This document shows, one piece after another, positions 1 through 8,200 of a DNA stretch of 22,612 nucleotides (position 1 is the first letter of the stretch; every line of letters starts with the position of its first letter). The notes below the pieces were generated by a model, which saw nothing but the letters and a program-made list of their open reading frames with translations, had not been told where the DNA came from and did not search any database. The stretch is from a virus. The translations under genes were made by a program, and so were the position numbers. The stretch lies in the IMG/VR virus record IMGVR_UViG_3300030406_000181, positions 1-22,612 of that record; one strand, 5' to 3'.

Positions 1-72
1 GTTTCTTTTAACTTTTAACAACAGATTTATCGTCGTCTTCTTTCCTAACTTTTTAAGGATAGGTGTATTCAT
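1..72 (-). CDS. possible small lysine-rich protein, partial at left edge
   Basis: An open frame starts with ATG at 70-72 and stays open to the window edge. It reads MNTPILKKLGKKTTINLLL and then a Lys/Arg-rich stretch. It lies downstream of large terminase, where T7 has the tiny gene 19.5, and its codons look plausible. I see no clear Shine-Dalgarno sequence in front of it, and 24 codons are too few to judge. It may be a real small gene or chance. I do not recognise a family. Confidence 0.25.
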   Translation of the reverse strand, partial: MNTPILKKLGKKTTINLLLKVKRN

Positions 73-135
73 AAATGAATCTATAGATGTAATAATAACA
101 TAGATACACTAACTACGACATCACAATATATATAA

Positions 136-145
136 TCTATATAAA
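136..145 (-). promoter_or_regulatory. candidate phage RNA polymerase promoter core, position like T7 phiOR
   Basis: On the minus strand this reads TTTATATAGA followed by a TTA-rich run. The same 10-mer is found in the untranslated leader of the capsid gene at 19467-19476. These are two of the three longest non-coding stretches in the window. Their positions match two T7 late promoters, before gene 10 and after gene 19. Ten AT-rich bases could recur by chance, so this is only a candidate. Confidence 0.25.
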
Positions 146-181
146 AGATTTGTTATCTAAGTAGGAGGAGTGAAACGACGA

Positions 182-1888
182 CTACGTCCAAAGGATCGCT
201 TTAGAACCACCATTACTACGTTTATAAAAGCTATCAGTAAACTTTGTTAACTCTTGTTGTAGTAGTTCTTGTTTCCTATCAGATATGTTTCTATCAGCAT
301 CAGCAGCCATCTGTTCAGTCCAGTAGGCAACAGCTATAGCTAAAGCATCTAGTCTATCATCCTTTAACAGACTACCACGTTCTCTTGTTATTCGTGATAG
401 TTGATACATTAATTGATAGGAAGCTTGTTTCTCAGTGGGGTAAGCCATAGCTGAGTTATAGTCGTTTGTTATAACCCTAGGGTCTATGATAAGTTTATGA
501 CTGTTAAGTACAGGTTCCAGTGTATCAATGATACGTAGTTCTTTTTGTTTACTGTGTCGTACTTCTTCCAGTGTTACCGGGTACGTAGTTCTAAACAAAG
601 GTTTAATCAGTTCCGAAAAGATACCGTCACCAAAGTTACTCTCTACTACGACTTTGTTAACCTTGTTACGTTTAGCGATGTCAACGAGTTCCTTTAGTGT
701 TTGTTCTCCGTATCCACCCTTTAGACCACCCGCTTCAGGAACGTACAGATAACCGTTAAGCATCTTTACCACAGCGTACCCAGTTTCATCAACACCACGA
801 CCAGACGGGTCAATACTCATAACACTACCACTGTACGGTATGTTTTCTCCTATGACGTTACTTGGGCGTTTGTATCTGTCACCGTTAAACCCTACATTAG
901 GCAGTGTCCTGTCAGCTTTCTCAGGGTCACTTGACCACAATATCTTTTCAGGACAAGTATCAACGTCTACGTCGTACAGTACCAGATCGTTAATCTTCAA
1001 TGGGAATCTGTCTTGGTCTGATAGTCGTGGGTTGAGTAAGAACTGCAGGGAATAACCACTACGACCGTAACTTAGCTTACGTTCGTCAAGGTCCATATCA
1101 GTGAACCGCAGTGGTTCTGTAGTCTTACCTATGTTATCCTCAGTGGTGTTATCCGATATAAAGGGTGCTAGAGCGTCTCCATAGATGTTATTGACGGTAG
1201 AGGGGTCAGGATATTCAGAAGGCATAATAAACGCCTTGTAGCCCCGTTCTTGCAGCTTCTGATAGATACTCTCTTCTGTTTGAGGAGTACCAAGGAATAC
1301 TATCTTGGAGGTGTCCAGTGGTTTAATGATAGCATCTGTTTCTTTTACGGCTTCCGATAGCTTGTCTCTCATGCCTTGTGTAGCGGAGTTGTTAACGACT
1401 TCTATATCGTCCAACACTATCAGATCAGCACGACTACCCGTTAACTGTGATGTTATACCAAGACTCTTAACGGACGGTGCGTGTGACGCAGGAGCAGGAC
1501 CAACATCAAAGGATACCTTACTAAACCGTTGGTCTTCCGTTGGTTTTAGTTGGTGCAACACTGGTATATCATTAATAAGACGCTGACAAAATGTACTAAA
1601 TTCATCAGCACGAACCTTAGATGCACTTACAACAAGTATGTTTTTAGACGGGTCCATCAGCAGTTCCCACACTACATAAGCACTTGTTATCCAAGACTTT
1701 CCACAACCACGGAACGCCATGACGATACTACGCTTCGGACCGTGTTGCAGGTGGTCACAAATAGCGTACTGTAGGGGTGTTGGATCAGGCAGGTTTAAGT
1801 GCCTCCATACCAAACAGACAAAGTTCTTAAAGTTCTTTAACTGTGGTGGTACGTTAAGTTCCGGCTGCTTGTTGTTGCTCTTCCTCAT
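182..1888 (-). CDS. terminase large subunit (T7 gp19-like DNA packaging ATPase/nuclease)
   Basis: This is the motor ATPase and headful nuclease that pumps the DNA concatemer through the portal and cuts it. The Walker A motif AFRGCGKSW is near residues 59-67 and Walker B LIVLDDIE near 158. The RNase H-like nuclease acids lie in DPSGRGVDETGY (about 362), VVVESNFGDG (about 414) and DDRLDALA (about 512). Long stretches match T7 gp19, including SVKSLGITSQLTGSRAD and FLGTPQTE. I place the start at the ATG at 1888 (568 aa). A frame starting at 1912 would need a TTG codon and add eight residues that T7 gp19 lacks. T7 gp19 has about 13 residues before its matching QLK, close to the 14 seen here. The gene overlaps the end of the small terminase gene by 35 bases. 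It is the last clear gene of the late block. Confidence 0.97.
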   Translation of the reverse strand: MRKSNNKQPELNVPPQLKNFKNFVCLVWRHLNLPDPTPLQYAICDHLQHGPKRSIVMAFRGCGKSWITSAYVVWELLMDPSKNILVVSASKVRADEFSTFCQRLINDIPVLHQLKPTEDQRFSKVSFDVGPAPASHAPSVKSLGITSQLTGSRADLIVLDDIEVVNNSATQGMRDKLSEAVKETDAIIKPLDTSKIVFLGTPQTEESIYQKLQERGYKAFIMPSEYPDPSTVNNIYGDALAPFISDNTTEDNIGKTTEPLRFTDMDLDERKLSYGRSGYSLQFLLNPRLSDQDRFPLKINDLVLYDVDVDTCPEKILWSSDPEKADRTLPNVGFNGDRYKRPSNVIGENIPYSGSVMSIDPSGRGVDETGYAVVKMLNGYLYVPEAGGLKGGYGEQTLKELVDIAKRNKVNKVVVESNFGDGIFSELIKPLFRTTYPVTLEEVRHSKQKELRIIDTLEPVLNSHKLIIDPRVITNDYNSAMAYPTEKQASYQLMYQLSRITRERGSLLKDDRLDALAIAVAYWTEQMAADADRNISDRKQELLQQELTKFTDSFYKRSNGGSKAILWT

Positions 1889-2105
1889 TCTCGGTGAAAG
1901 GTAAAGCTTCAAATTGTTTAGCTAGGTCATTAACAGGAGTACCAGTACGATTGTCAACCGTTATGTTGTTGTCTTTCAACCACTTACCCACAGCGTTCAT
2001 CAGTGCTGGGTTGTACTCCTCCATAGCATTCATGTACTCAACGGCATTCATGCACACCTTTGTGTAACTGTCTGCCAGTTTAGCTCCTTCTACGTGATCT
2101 TTCAT
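1854..2105 (-). CDS. terminase small subunit (T7 gp18-like)
   Basis: This 83-residue acidic protein lies directly before large terminase, where T7 has gene 18 (89 aa). Small terminase subunits recognise phage DNA and control the large-subunit motor. A central helix-rich segment, YNPALMNAVGKWLKDNNI, resembles SPQLYNAINKLLDRHKFQIG of T7 gp18 in spacing and character. A Glu/Gln-rich tail follows. I see no strong Shine-Dalgarno sequence before the ATG. The gene overlaps large terminase by 35 bases, which suggests coupled translation. The call rests mainly on size, position and this weak similarity. Confidence 0.8.
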   Translation of the reverse strand: MKDHVEGAKLADSYTKVCMNAVEYMNAMEEYNPALMNAVGKWLKDNNITVDNRTGTPVNDLAKQFEALPFTENEEEQQQAAGT

Positions 2106-2137
2106 GTTACAATAGTTACGTCGTTAATTCTTGCACT

Positions 2138-2374
2138 TCAGCACTTCCAACGACGTAACGCCAAAGCTTTACGGGTAGGTCTACCTTTACTGTCTTTCAT
2201 TGGTCCCTTTACTCCTGACATACGAGCACAGAAGGAACGCTTACGAGGACCACCACCGGGTTGAGGAGCTTTCAAGTTAGACCCAGTAGCACGATTGTAT
2301 TTGCGTCTACCTTTTGCAGTGAGTCCTCCTTTACGGGACTTCTCACCTCTGCCTATGGATAAGGATACACTCAC
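2138..2374 (-). CDS. small basic protein, DUF6321-like
   Basis: This 78-residue, strongly basic protein has a GTG start. Its blocks are SRKGGLTAKGRRKYN, GSNLKAPQP, RKRSFCARMSGVKGPMKD and KGRPTRKALALRRWKC. From memory these match a small-protein family of marine phages and giant viruses (DUF6321). The biochemical role is not known to me. High Arg/Lys content and two conserved Cys (in SFCARM and at the C-terminus) suggest nucleic-acid contact or a compact fold, but that is inference. The GTG start overlaps the stop of the upstream gene by four bases (GTGA), a typical coupling junction. The conserved core starts at SRKGG, so the first dozen residues are less certain. Confidence 0.85.
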   Translation of the reverse strand: MSVSLSIGRGEKSRKGGLTAKGRRKYNRATGSNLKAPQPGGGPRKRSFCARMSGVKGPMKDSKGRPTRKALALRRWKC

Positions 2375-2502
2375 TTCTTCTTTTTGATAGCCATACCCTT
2401 ACGACGTTTTAACGTTATGATGTCAGCTTGGGTAATCTTTTTCTTGTCACCAGCAACGGCAGCAAGCTTCTTTTGTTTAGGACTATATTTTCCGTATGGC
2501 AT
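2371..2502 (-). CDS. 43-residue basic protein (MPYGKYSPKQKK family)
   Basis: This short gene runs from the ATG at 2500-2502 to a TGA at 2371-2373. The protein starts MPYGKYSPKQKKLAAVAGDK, continues KKITQADIITLKRRKGM and ends AIKKKK. The start MPYGKYSPKQK is one I recall as recurrent in small marine-phage proteins. No function is known to me. Net charge is very high (about 15 Lys/Arg in 43 residues). Its stop overlaps the GTG of the next gene by four bases, and only two bases separate its start from the stop of the 85-residue gene before it. The tight fit supports it as a real member of the operon despite its length. Confidence 0.8.
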   Translation of the reverse strand: MPYGKYSPKQKKLAAVAGDKKKITQADIITLKRRKGMAIKKKK

Positions 2503-2504
2503 AA

Positions 2505-2762
2505 TTATTTCTTTCTCTTAATCTTTAATGATACCCGTGCTGCGGGTGTATTACTAACAAATTGTTTACCTTTCGCACCACCAGCTTTCTTCTTTCTAGC
2601 GGTAGCTGCTCTTTGAGCGGTGGACAGTGAACGTGCTTTAGACATAGGAAGACAACGATCAGGATTCTTTTTATTTTTAGAAGTACCACACTTACCTGCT
2701 ATCTTACCTGAACTACTAATACGTACCCAGTTCTGTGCTCTCCACTTTGCTAACTCACCCAT
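2505..2762 (-). CDS. small basic protein, DUF5872-like
   Basis: This 85-residue basic protein has the motif series WRAQNWVRISSSGKIAGKCG, NKKNPDRCLPMSKARSL and AATARKKKAGGAKG, with a C-terminus of KIKRKK. The W-x-RI-GKIAG-CGT/NPDRCLP-KA pattern matches a family I remember as DUF5872, found in marine phages and large algal viruses. The two cysteines, in GKCGT and DRCLP, fall in the conserved blocks. The C-terminal half is a run of Lys/Arg/Ala and resembles a DNA-binding tail. The biochemical role is unknown. Its ATG lies one base after the stop of the 50-residue gene upstream. Confidence 0.87.
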   Translation of the reverse strand: MGELAKWRAQNWVRISSSGKIAGKCGTSKNKKNPDRCLPMSKARSLSTAQRAATARKKKAGGAKGKQFVSNTPAARVSLKIKRKK

Positions 2763-2763
2763 G

Positions 2764-2916
2764 TTACTTCTTCTTCTTTATTGCAAGCTTCTTGCGTTTC
2801 TTACCGTACGTGGGACTCTTGCAGTACTTAGATGCAGCCATGTTGGCGTATGCACTTGGATACTTATCGAAAGTACGTTTAGCCCACGCTATTCCTTTTG
2901 GACAAATCTTAGCCAC
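2764..2916 (-). CDS. 50-residue basic protein with GTG start (AKICPKGIA family)
   Basis: This short gene reads from a GTG at 2914-2916 to a TAA at 2764-2766. The product begins MAKICPKGIAWAKRTFDKYP, continues SAYANMAASKYCKSPTYG and ends KKRKKLAIKKKK. The AKxCPKGIA-x-AKR-x-F-x-x-YPSAYAN-x-x-ASKYCK pattern is one I recall from small marine-phage proteins, so GTG is preferred over the internal ATG (M27). The reading frame is closed by a TGA just upstream of the GTG. The start overlaps the stop of the preceding gene by eight bases. Two Cys flank the YPSAYAN block. The role is unknown. Confidence 0.82.
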   Translation of the reverse strand: MAKICPKGIAWAKRTFDKYPSAYANMAASKYCKSPTYGKKRKKLAIKKKK

Positions 2917-3163
2917 GTTTCATTAACATCTCCATTAAGCGATCAAGCTTGTTATTGATTTCTTTTACAGTAATTTCCAGTCCACTCATACGGTTCTCAA
3001 CAGCAGTGTCTCGTTCTTTCTGAGCAGCTAACTCCACCTCTATCTTAGTCATCCGTTTATCCCCGACATCCAATCGTTCTAACAACCTCTTGATAATCCA
3101 CCCGATAACTCCCAGTATTACAGCAAGAGCAGTATCTAAGAAGTGTGAAATAGATTCAGTCAT
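2909..3163 (-). CDS. small membrane/coiled-coil protein in the holin or spanin position
   Basis: This 84-residue protein has one hydrophobic segment (about residues 9-26, LDTALAVILGVIGWIIKRLL). A charged heptad-like helix follows to the C-terminus, including VENRMSGLEITVKEINNKLD. It sits between tail fibre and small terminase, where T7 places its class II holin (gp17.5) and Rz-type spanin (gp18.5). One N-terminal membrane span followed by a coiled coil is the layout of an inner-membrane spanin, though 84 residues is short for one. A holin is the alternative. It starts in a TGATG overlap with the tail-fibre stop, so translation is probably coupled. A lysis role is inferred from position and topology only. 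Confidence 0.7.
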   Translation of the reverse strand: MTESISHFLDTALAVILGVIGWIIKRLLERLDVGDKRMTKIEVELAAQKERDTAVENRMSGLEITVKEINNKLDRLMEMLMKRG

Positions 3164-5208
3164 CAGGTATCAGTTACTATTGTTTTAACAGTTCCGTCAG
3201 AGAACTTAATTTTTAAATCTCCATCAGCTGAGTCCACATAAATAGCAGCTTGTCCTGAGAAAGTGCTGGGAGCTGAAACTCCGTCTTTAAGAACTAACAA
3301 TTGTGAATGCACTTCCCCAGCTTCGATACCTGCTTCTCCCACATTATTAGTGCCAGCAGTTTTAAATTTAATATCACCGTTGGTAATAAGATCAGCATCT
3401 TCAGTTATTACTATCGACTTTTCAGCAGCTCCAGAGCCGGGGGTTGCGATGATTCTTAATACATCTGTATCCGCTGGCAATCCATAATTACCTGTAGAAC
3501 CTGTATCGTAAGAATCAATGACAAACCCGTCAGACTCTGTACCAGTTGGCGTAGTGATCCCTGCTTTATTTATGTTTATTTGACCGCCTTCTGTAGAGGA
3601 AGCTGGATCGTATATAACCAAAGAACTTCCCACCGCAGCGTTACTGGCAGTCAAAGCAAAGTTAGCATTAGTCGTAGTTCCTATACCAACAGCGTTGTTA
3701 GCACCGTCTGTTATTATTAAATTACCATTACCTGTACTCTTTACAATGAAGTCTACATCTCCTAAAGAATTGTTAATGATTACAGTCTTTTGTGTGGATG
3801 TATCGTCTACTAAAAATTGATTGTCTGTATCACTTATCTTAGCACTTGTAACAGCGTTGTCAGCTAGTTGATCTTCGCCAACACCTCCGTTATCAATGCT
3901 CAATGTACCACTACCTGTAATAGGTCCACCCGTCAGTCCTGTACCACTATTTACTGAAGTGACTGTACCTGTATTAGCTGTAGCACCTGTTGCAATACCG
4001 TCAAGCTTTGTCTTGTCAGAACTTGTCATTACTCCTGCCAAACTTGTAGTAGCAGCAGCAACGGTAGTATTAGTACCAGTGGACGATTCAATATCTACAG
4101 ATGAAGCAGCAGGAGTGTTACTTAAATTCGTAGCACCTGCACCAGCAGAACCGTTGGAAGCTGCCGTAATTCGTCCGTTCTCATCAACAGTTAAATCAGT
4201 ATTGGTATAAGAACCCGGAGTAACCGTAGTGTTATCCAACTTATCAGCAGTGATAGCATCATCCTCTATCTGAGTTGTGCCGAGCTGTACGCCCGGAGGA
4301 GGTGACCCTGTAGCTAAAGACGTGGTAATGGTTTCGTCTACGTAAGTTTTATTCGTTAGGTCATTTCCACTGGTGGGAGCTTGCGACTGAACAACTTTAC
4401 TAGGACTGGTCATGGTCAGGTTGCCCGACATACTGTCCCCACTCTTGGTTACCTGTAAATCGTCTTGGTCGTCAACATAACCCTTATTGGCTGCGTAGTC
4501 GTCAGCTACGGGAGTAGACAATCCCTGAACGCTGGCTGCACTGAGTATATCATTAGTACCCATATTAAGGTCACCACTCATGGAATCACCACTTGCATCA
4601 ACAAAAGTATTGTCGGTGTACGTCTTATTGGTCAGGTCATTACCTGTGGATGGAGTGGCAGAAGAGGTGACTTTATTGGAACCCATGTCCAGAGCACCCG
4701 TCATCGTATCCCCAGCTACATCAACGTAACGAGTGTCAGCGTATCCTTTGTTAACGGCATCGTCGTCACTGTCAGGATCCGCTAAGTTCTCAAGTTTCAA
4801 TCCATCAGCGTTGTAGTGGTCAGTGTCTCTTTTAGTTAACGCACCACCAGTAGCACCTTCCTCTGCTTCTTCAGCAAGATAACGGTTGTGATTGTATCCG
4901 TTGTCCAGTTCTGTCTCAGTTAGTACTGAACCATTTTCGAAGTCAACAATAGCTACAGTAGCATTGCTATCCCGTAATATCCTTATCTTAGCTAAGTTAG
5001 TAGGAGCAGTTACAAATCTTACAAAGTTAGTAGGGGATGTTTCAACAGTGTAGTCGTCTGTAAGTGTCTTTCGTACCCATCTGTTTGTACCACCTGCTGG
5101 TCCGTCGTTGACCTCTACCGCTACGTGTTCGGTATTAATGTATGGAAAGGAAAAGTTAAAATCTGTTTCCGAGCCGTCGCCCGTGTAGTCTACGTAGGTA
5201 TTAGCCAT
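3163..5208 (-). CDS. tail fibre protein (T7 gp17-like N-terminus)
   Basis: This 681-residue adhesin should form the trimeric side fibres that bind the host surface. Residues 1 to about 150 match the T7 gp17 anchor that docks on the tail (YTGDGSETDFNFSFPYI, LTETELDNGYNHNRYLAEEA). Residues about 150-295 hold repeats of the form GDxMxGxLxM plus NKxYVD, common in phage fibres. Next comes a low-complexity Gly/Thr/Ser shaft (TGTVTSVNSGTGLTGG, about 415-430). The C-terminal part ends in a short beta-rich DGDLKIKFSDGTVKTIV segment. I see no peptidase S74 chaperone. The start has no Shine-Dalgarno sequence but an AT-only leader. The C-terminal half decides host range and is the least family-like part. 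Confidence 0.92.
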   Translation of the reverse strand: MANTYVDYTGDGSETDFNFSFPYINTEHVAVEVNDGPAGGTNRWVRKTLTDDYTVETSPTNFVRFVTAPTNLAKIRILRDSNATVAIVDFENGSVLTETELDNGYNHNRYLAEEAEEGATGGALTKRDTDHYNADGLKLENLADPDSDDDAVNKGYADTRYVDVAGDTMTGALDMGSNKVTSSATPSTGNDLTNKTYTDNTFVDASGDSMSGDLNMGTNDILSAASVQGLSTPVADDYAANKGYVDDQDDLQVTKSGDSMSGNLTMTSPSKVVQSQAPTSGNDLTNKTYVDETITTSLATGSPPPGVQLGTTQIEDDAITADKLDNTTVTPGSYTNTDLTVDENGRITAASNGSAGAGATNLSNTPAASSVDIESSTGTNTTVAAATTSLAGVMTSSDKTKLDGIATGATANTGTVTSVNSGTGLTGGPITGSGTLSIDNGGVGEDQLADNAVTSAKISDTDNQFLVDDTSTQKTVIINNSLGDVDFIVKSTGNGNLIITDGANNAVGIGTTTNANFALTASNAAVGSSLVIYDPASSTEGGQININKAGITTPTGTESDGFVIDSYDTGSTGNYGLPADTDVLRIIATPGSGAAEKSIVITEDADLITNGDIKFKTAGTNNVGEAGIEAGEVHSQLLVLKDGVSAPSTFSGQAAIYVDSADGDLKIKFSDGTVKTIVTDT
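4333..4765 (-). repeat. tail fibre protein repeats (GDxMxGxLxM / NKxYVD units)
   Basis: Imperfect repeats of about 45 codons lie within the tail-fibre gene. Each pairs a GD[ST]M[ST]GxLxM block with an NK[GT]Y[AVT]D block. The GD blocks are AGDTMTGALDM, SGDSMSGDLNM and SGDSMSGNLTM. NK blocks read AVNKGYAD, LTNKTYTD, AANKGYVD and LTNKTYVD. The two LTNKTY units are also close at DNA level. This is a common shaft module of phage fibres, and recombination between units can change fibre length. Confidence 0.8.
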
Positions 5209-5252
5209 GATATTATATTATTACTTATTGAGCGAGGAGTTCAAGCACTTAG

Positions 5253-8200
5253 TCATTGTTGTAGTATTTCAAAAGGAGCAGCGGGCGGTACTTCAGGTGC
5301 TTTCACTGTTCCTCTTGTTTCTAAAATACTGTAAAGAGTATCTTCATCTTCGTTTATAAAACTAGCTAAAAATGCTTTATCTTCTAGTATATCTTTCTTA
5401 GTTTGATTATAAAATTGATTCAGCAAACTATTCAATGCAACTAAACCTTCGTTAGCGTACTTACCTGTCTCAGTAATTTGAAAGCCTTTGTTGTATTTCT
5501 TTATCCAGTCAGCGTTAGTAATTAAACTGTTTACTGCTTGATTAATATTCATTCGCTTACCTGCTAGCCCTTTAATGCCCTCTATCTTTTTAATTTTAAC
5601 TAACTGTCTTTTTAAGCGTTGGTCAAAGGAATAAGCTAAAGTCATGCCAGTATCGTCATCCACAAAATCAACCATCTTCAGACGATCTGCTATCATACTA
5701 GGTTTTCCAACGATGTTAGCGTGAGTATCACTTGCTACTATTTCTTCAAACCTAGTTCTGTCTAATTCCTTTCTAGGTGCTTGTCTTATAACAGTTTGCG
5801 TAACCCAAGTGTGTGTGCTTTCTAAATCTTCTCCAAGTAAATCTGTCTTCAAGTTAACAGCCCCTGCACCTAAAACAGAGTAAGCAATTCGCTCCCAATA
5901 TCCTTGCCCTCTTAAATCAGGAACTCCATCTTGTAATACTGTTTGTGTTATTTTACGAGCCTGAGCAGGAATAGGTACATAACTAGCGACAAGACGTGAC
6001 AAAGCATTACGTGTAACATCTCCTTCAAATTTAGCTATTTCTTGTGCTGTCTCAACACCTTGAGCTAGTGGCATCGCTTCTGCAAGCTTCTTAAAAGACT
6101 GACCTAAAACAAAATCTAACGTCTGATCTTTGGTGAGTATCGTCTGTCCTGTATCTCTTTCTTCTTTTTTTATTTTATGCCAAGACATCACATCAGCTGC
6201 CATTGCAAGGGGAAAAGACCAAGGTAAGGCAGCTGAGTAATCTGATCCCATTATATTGAAAGATTGTAATTTATTTTTCTGACGTTGATCTACAGTCATC
6301 CACTCAAGTGATCCCGTAGCCATACCATTAAAAGCAGCAGCACCTCCTATAGCATAAAGTGATGTGGATAGTAGTGCGTCTGTTAGTATGTCTTCGTTGT
6401 ATCTTAATCTACGTTCTTCCGCTTGGTTCTTCCTGCGTGTTAAGTCTTTTATCTCTTCGTTAATATCACGCTGCAACTTAGGATCATCTATCTTCCTTAG
6501 CCTGTTATATTGCTCTTTTAATTTTATATCTAACTCTTTTATTTTACCGCTGAATGGATTTGCGAACCTTCTAACTCCGGGCGTTACTGAACCAGCAGCC
6601 AATGCAGGAGATAATGAAAACCTTGCACCTCTGTATACCGCTCTAATAGGAACACCTACATAAGGAAGAAAAGCGTCAACCACAGCTGATAGCATACCGT
6701 TGTCGTTTGTTAGTTTTTTAATTCCTCTTATTATTTTTTCCGCACCGTTTATTGGTATGTCTTCTAAATCTCCATCAGCTGCGAACAATAACTCTTCTCG
6801 TATTTGATTAACAGTGTCTTCAAATTCGTGTGCGTCGTTCAGCACTGCTAACCCGTCGCTATCTCTCCAAGCTCCATCATACAATTCAAGTGCTCTTTTT
6901 TGTGCTTTAGCTGGATCATCAGGGAACTCTAATATAGCTTTCTTGTGTGCTTCTGCGTGTAGTCTTCCTTTAATTAACTGGCGTTTAAAAGCCGAATCAA
7001 GTGTCTGAATACCACGCACACCTAGCGTCCATAACTGCCAAAACTGACCGTTCTTTATAGCGTTAGTAAACCAGTTGGACGTATTCTCTAAAGCTTGTAC
7101 CCTTCTCTCTGCCGACTTGTAAGCTCTAGAAACTAAAGAATGTTCGCCTCTTTTTAATGATGCAGGATTTATTTCATCTGACATTCTACCAGCTCTGCTA
7201 TCTACAGCTGAAACATTCTCAGCAAATGTTCGACGCATCTCTGCCCACAATCCTTTAGTGTCGCTTAATATTTTAAAAGCACCCGCAGCGTCTGCCATCG
7301 CTAACCTTTTTCTAACAGGTAATGCAACGTTATGTGCGTTGTACATGAAATTAGTGAGTGGTCGATAGAATTGTTTCACTACTGCACCAACACCTGTAGG
7401 TAAACCAGCAAGCACTGACGGTAACTGATCAATCAACGACAACTGACGTGCCATCTTAACGTATCCCCAGCCTTTACTTAACCAACTAGCTGTGTCCTTT
7501 TCTAATGCTTTGTAAAAAGATTCTTCTAATTCTCTGAAAGCTTTAACGTTTAATCGTTCTTCTTCTATTTCTTTTCTAGCTTTATCTAAGTCACTAAGCT
7601 TTTGACGCATACGTTTTTTAGAATCAGCTATCTTCTTTCGCAATTCTTTTGATCTAGCAGGTTTAGTTGGTCCTTTAGGAGTAGGAGTTACTTCTTTTCT
7701 TAGCTCACCTACAACAGCCCGACCTTCTATGTCAGCTACTCTAGCAAGTTCTTGTTCAAGTTTTACAACAGCACGTGCCTCTACCTCTGCTTCTTTATAG
7801 TACTTTACTTTCTCTTCTAGCTCTTTTAGTCGTGGGTCTTTTTCCTTACTTGGTTTTAACCCTGCTGCTTTTTCTTGCTCATCTATTTTAGCAAAGCGTG
7901 AACGTAAACCGTCTAATTCTTTTTGTAGTTTATCACGTTTGTTTTCGTAGGCTTTACGTAATTGTTCTGCTTTAAATTCATCAGACATTTCAACTCTAGC
8001 ACGGTCAATCTCTTGTACTCTGTTACGCATATTCTTACGTAAGTCTGCTATGTCTTTAGTGAGTTCTTGCACACGACCCGGTGCTTTCTTTGGTCCTGTA
8101 GGTTTAGCCTCTACTTCTGCACGTTGTCTGCCTAATGGTCCTGTTTCTATCTCTAACAAACGAGCACGTTCAGCTTCCAATTCTTTGATGCGTCTTACTT

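Larger units (their letters stand above)
1..181. other. AT-rich region downstream of large terminase, with short palindromes
   Basis: This stretch has no well-supported complete gene. It is very AT-rich and holds several short inverted repeats: ATTCAT-AA-ATGAAT at 67-80, the perfect palindrome ATCTATAGAT at 79-88, and AATCT/AGATT arms at 134-138 and 146-150. The minus-strand 10-mer TTTATATAGA (136-145) also occurs in the capsid-gene leader (19467-19476). In T7 the equivalent position, after gene 19, holds the phiOR promoter and the genome end. A promoter or replication role is therefore possible by position, but no GC-rich terminator stem is present. Confidence 0.5.

Noticed and set aside
163-244. 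Plus-strand AGGAGG followed by GTG and a short frame
   Set aside because: The ribosome-like site touches the start codon with almost no spacing, the frame is only 24 codons, and most of it lies antisense to the end of large terminase.
3163-3500. Peptidase S74 (self-cleaving chaperone) at the end of the tail fibre
   Set aside because: The C-terminus is short and beta-rich without the S74 Ser/Lys catalytic pattern, so no such domain is claimed.
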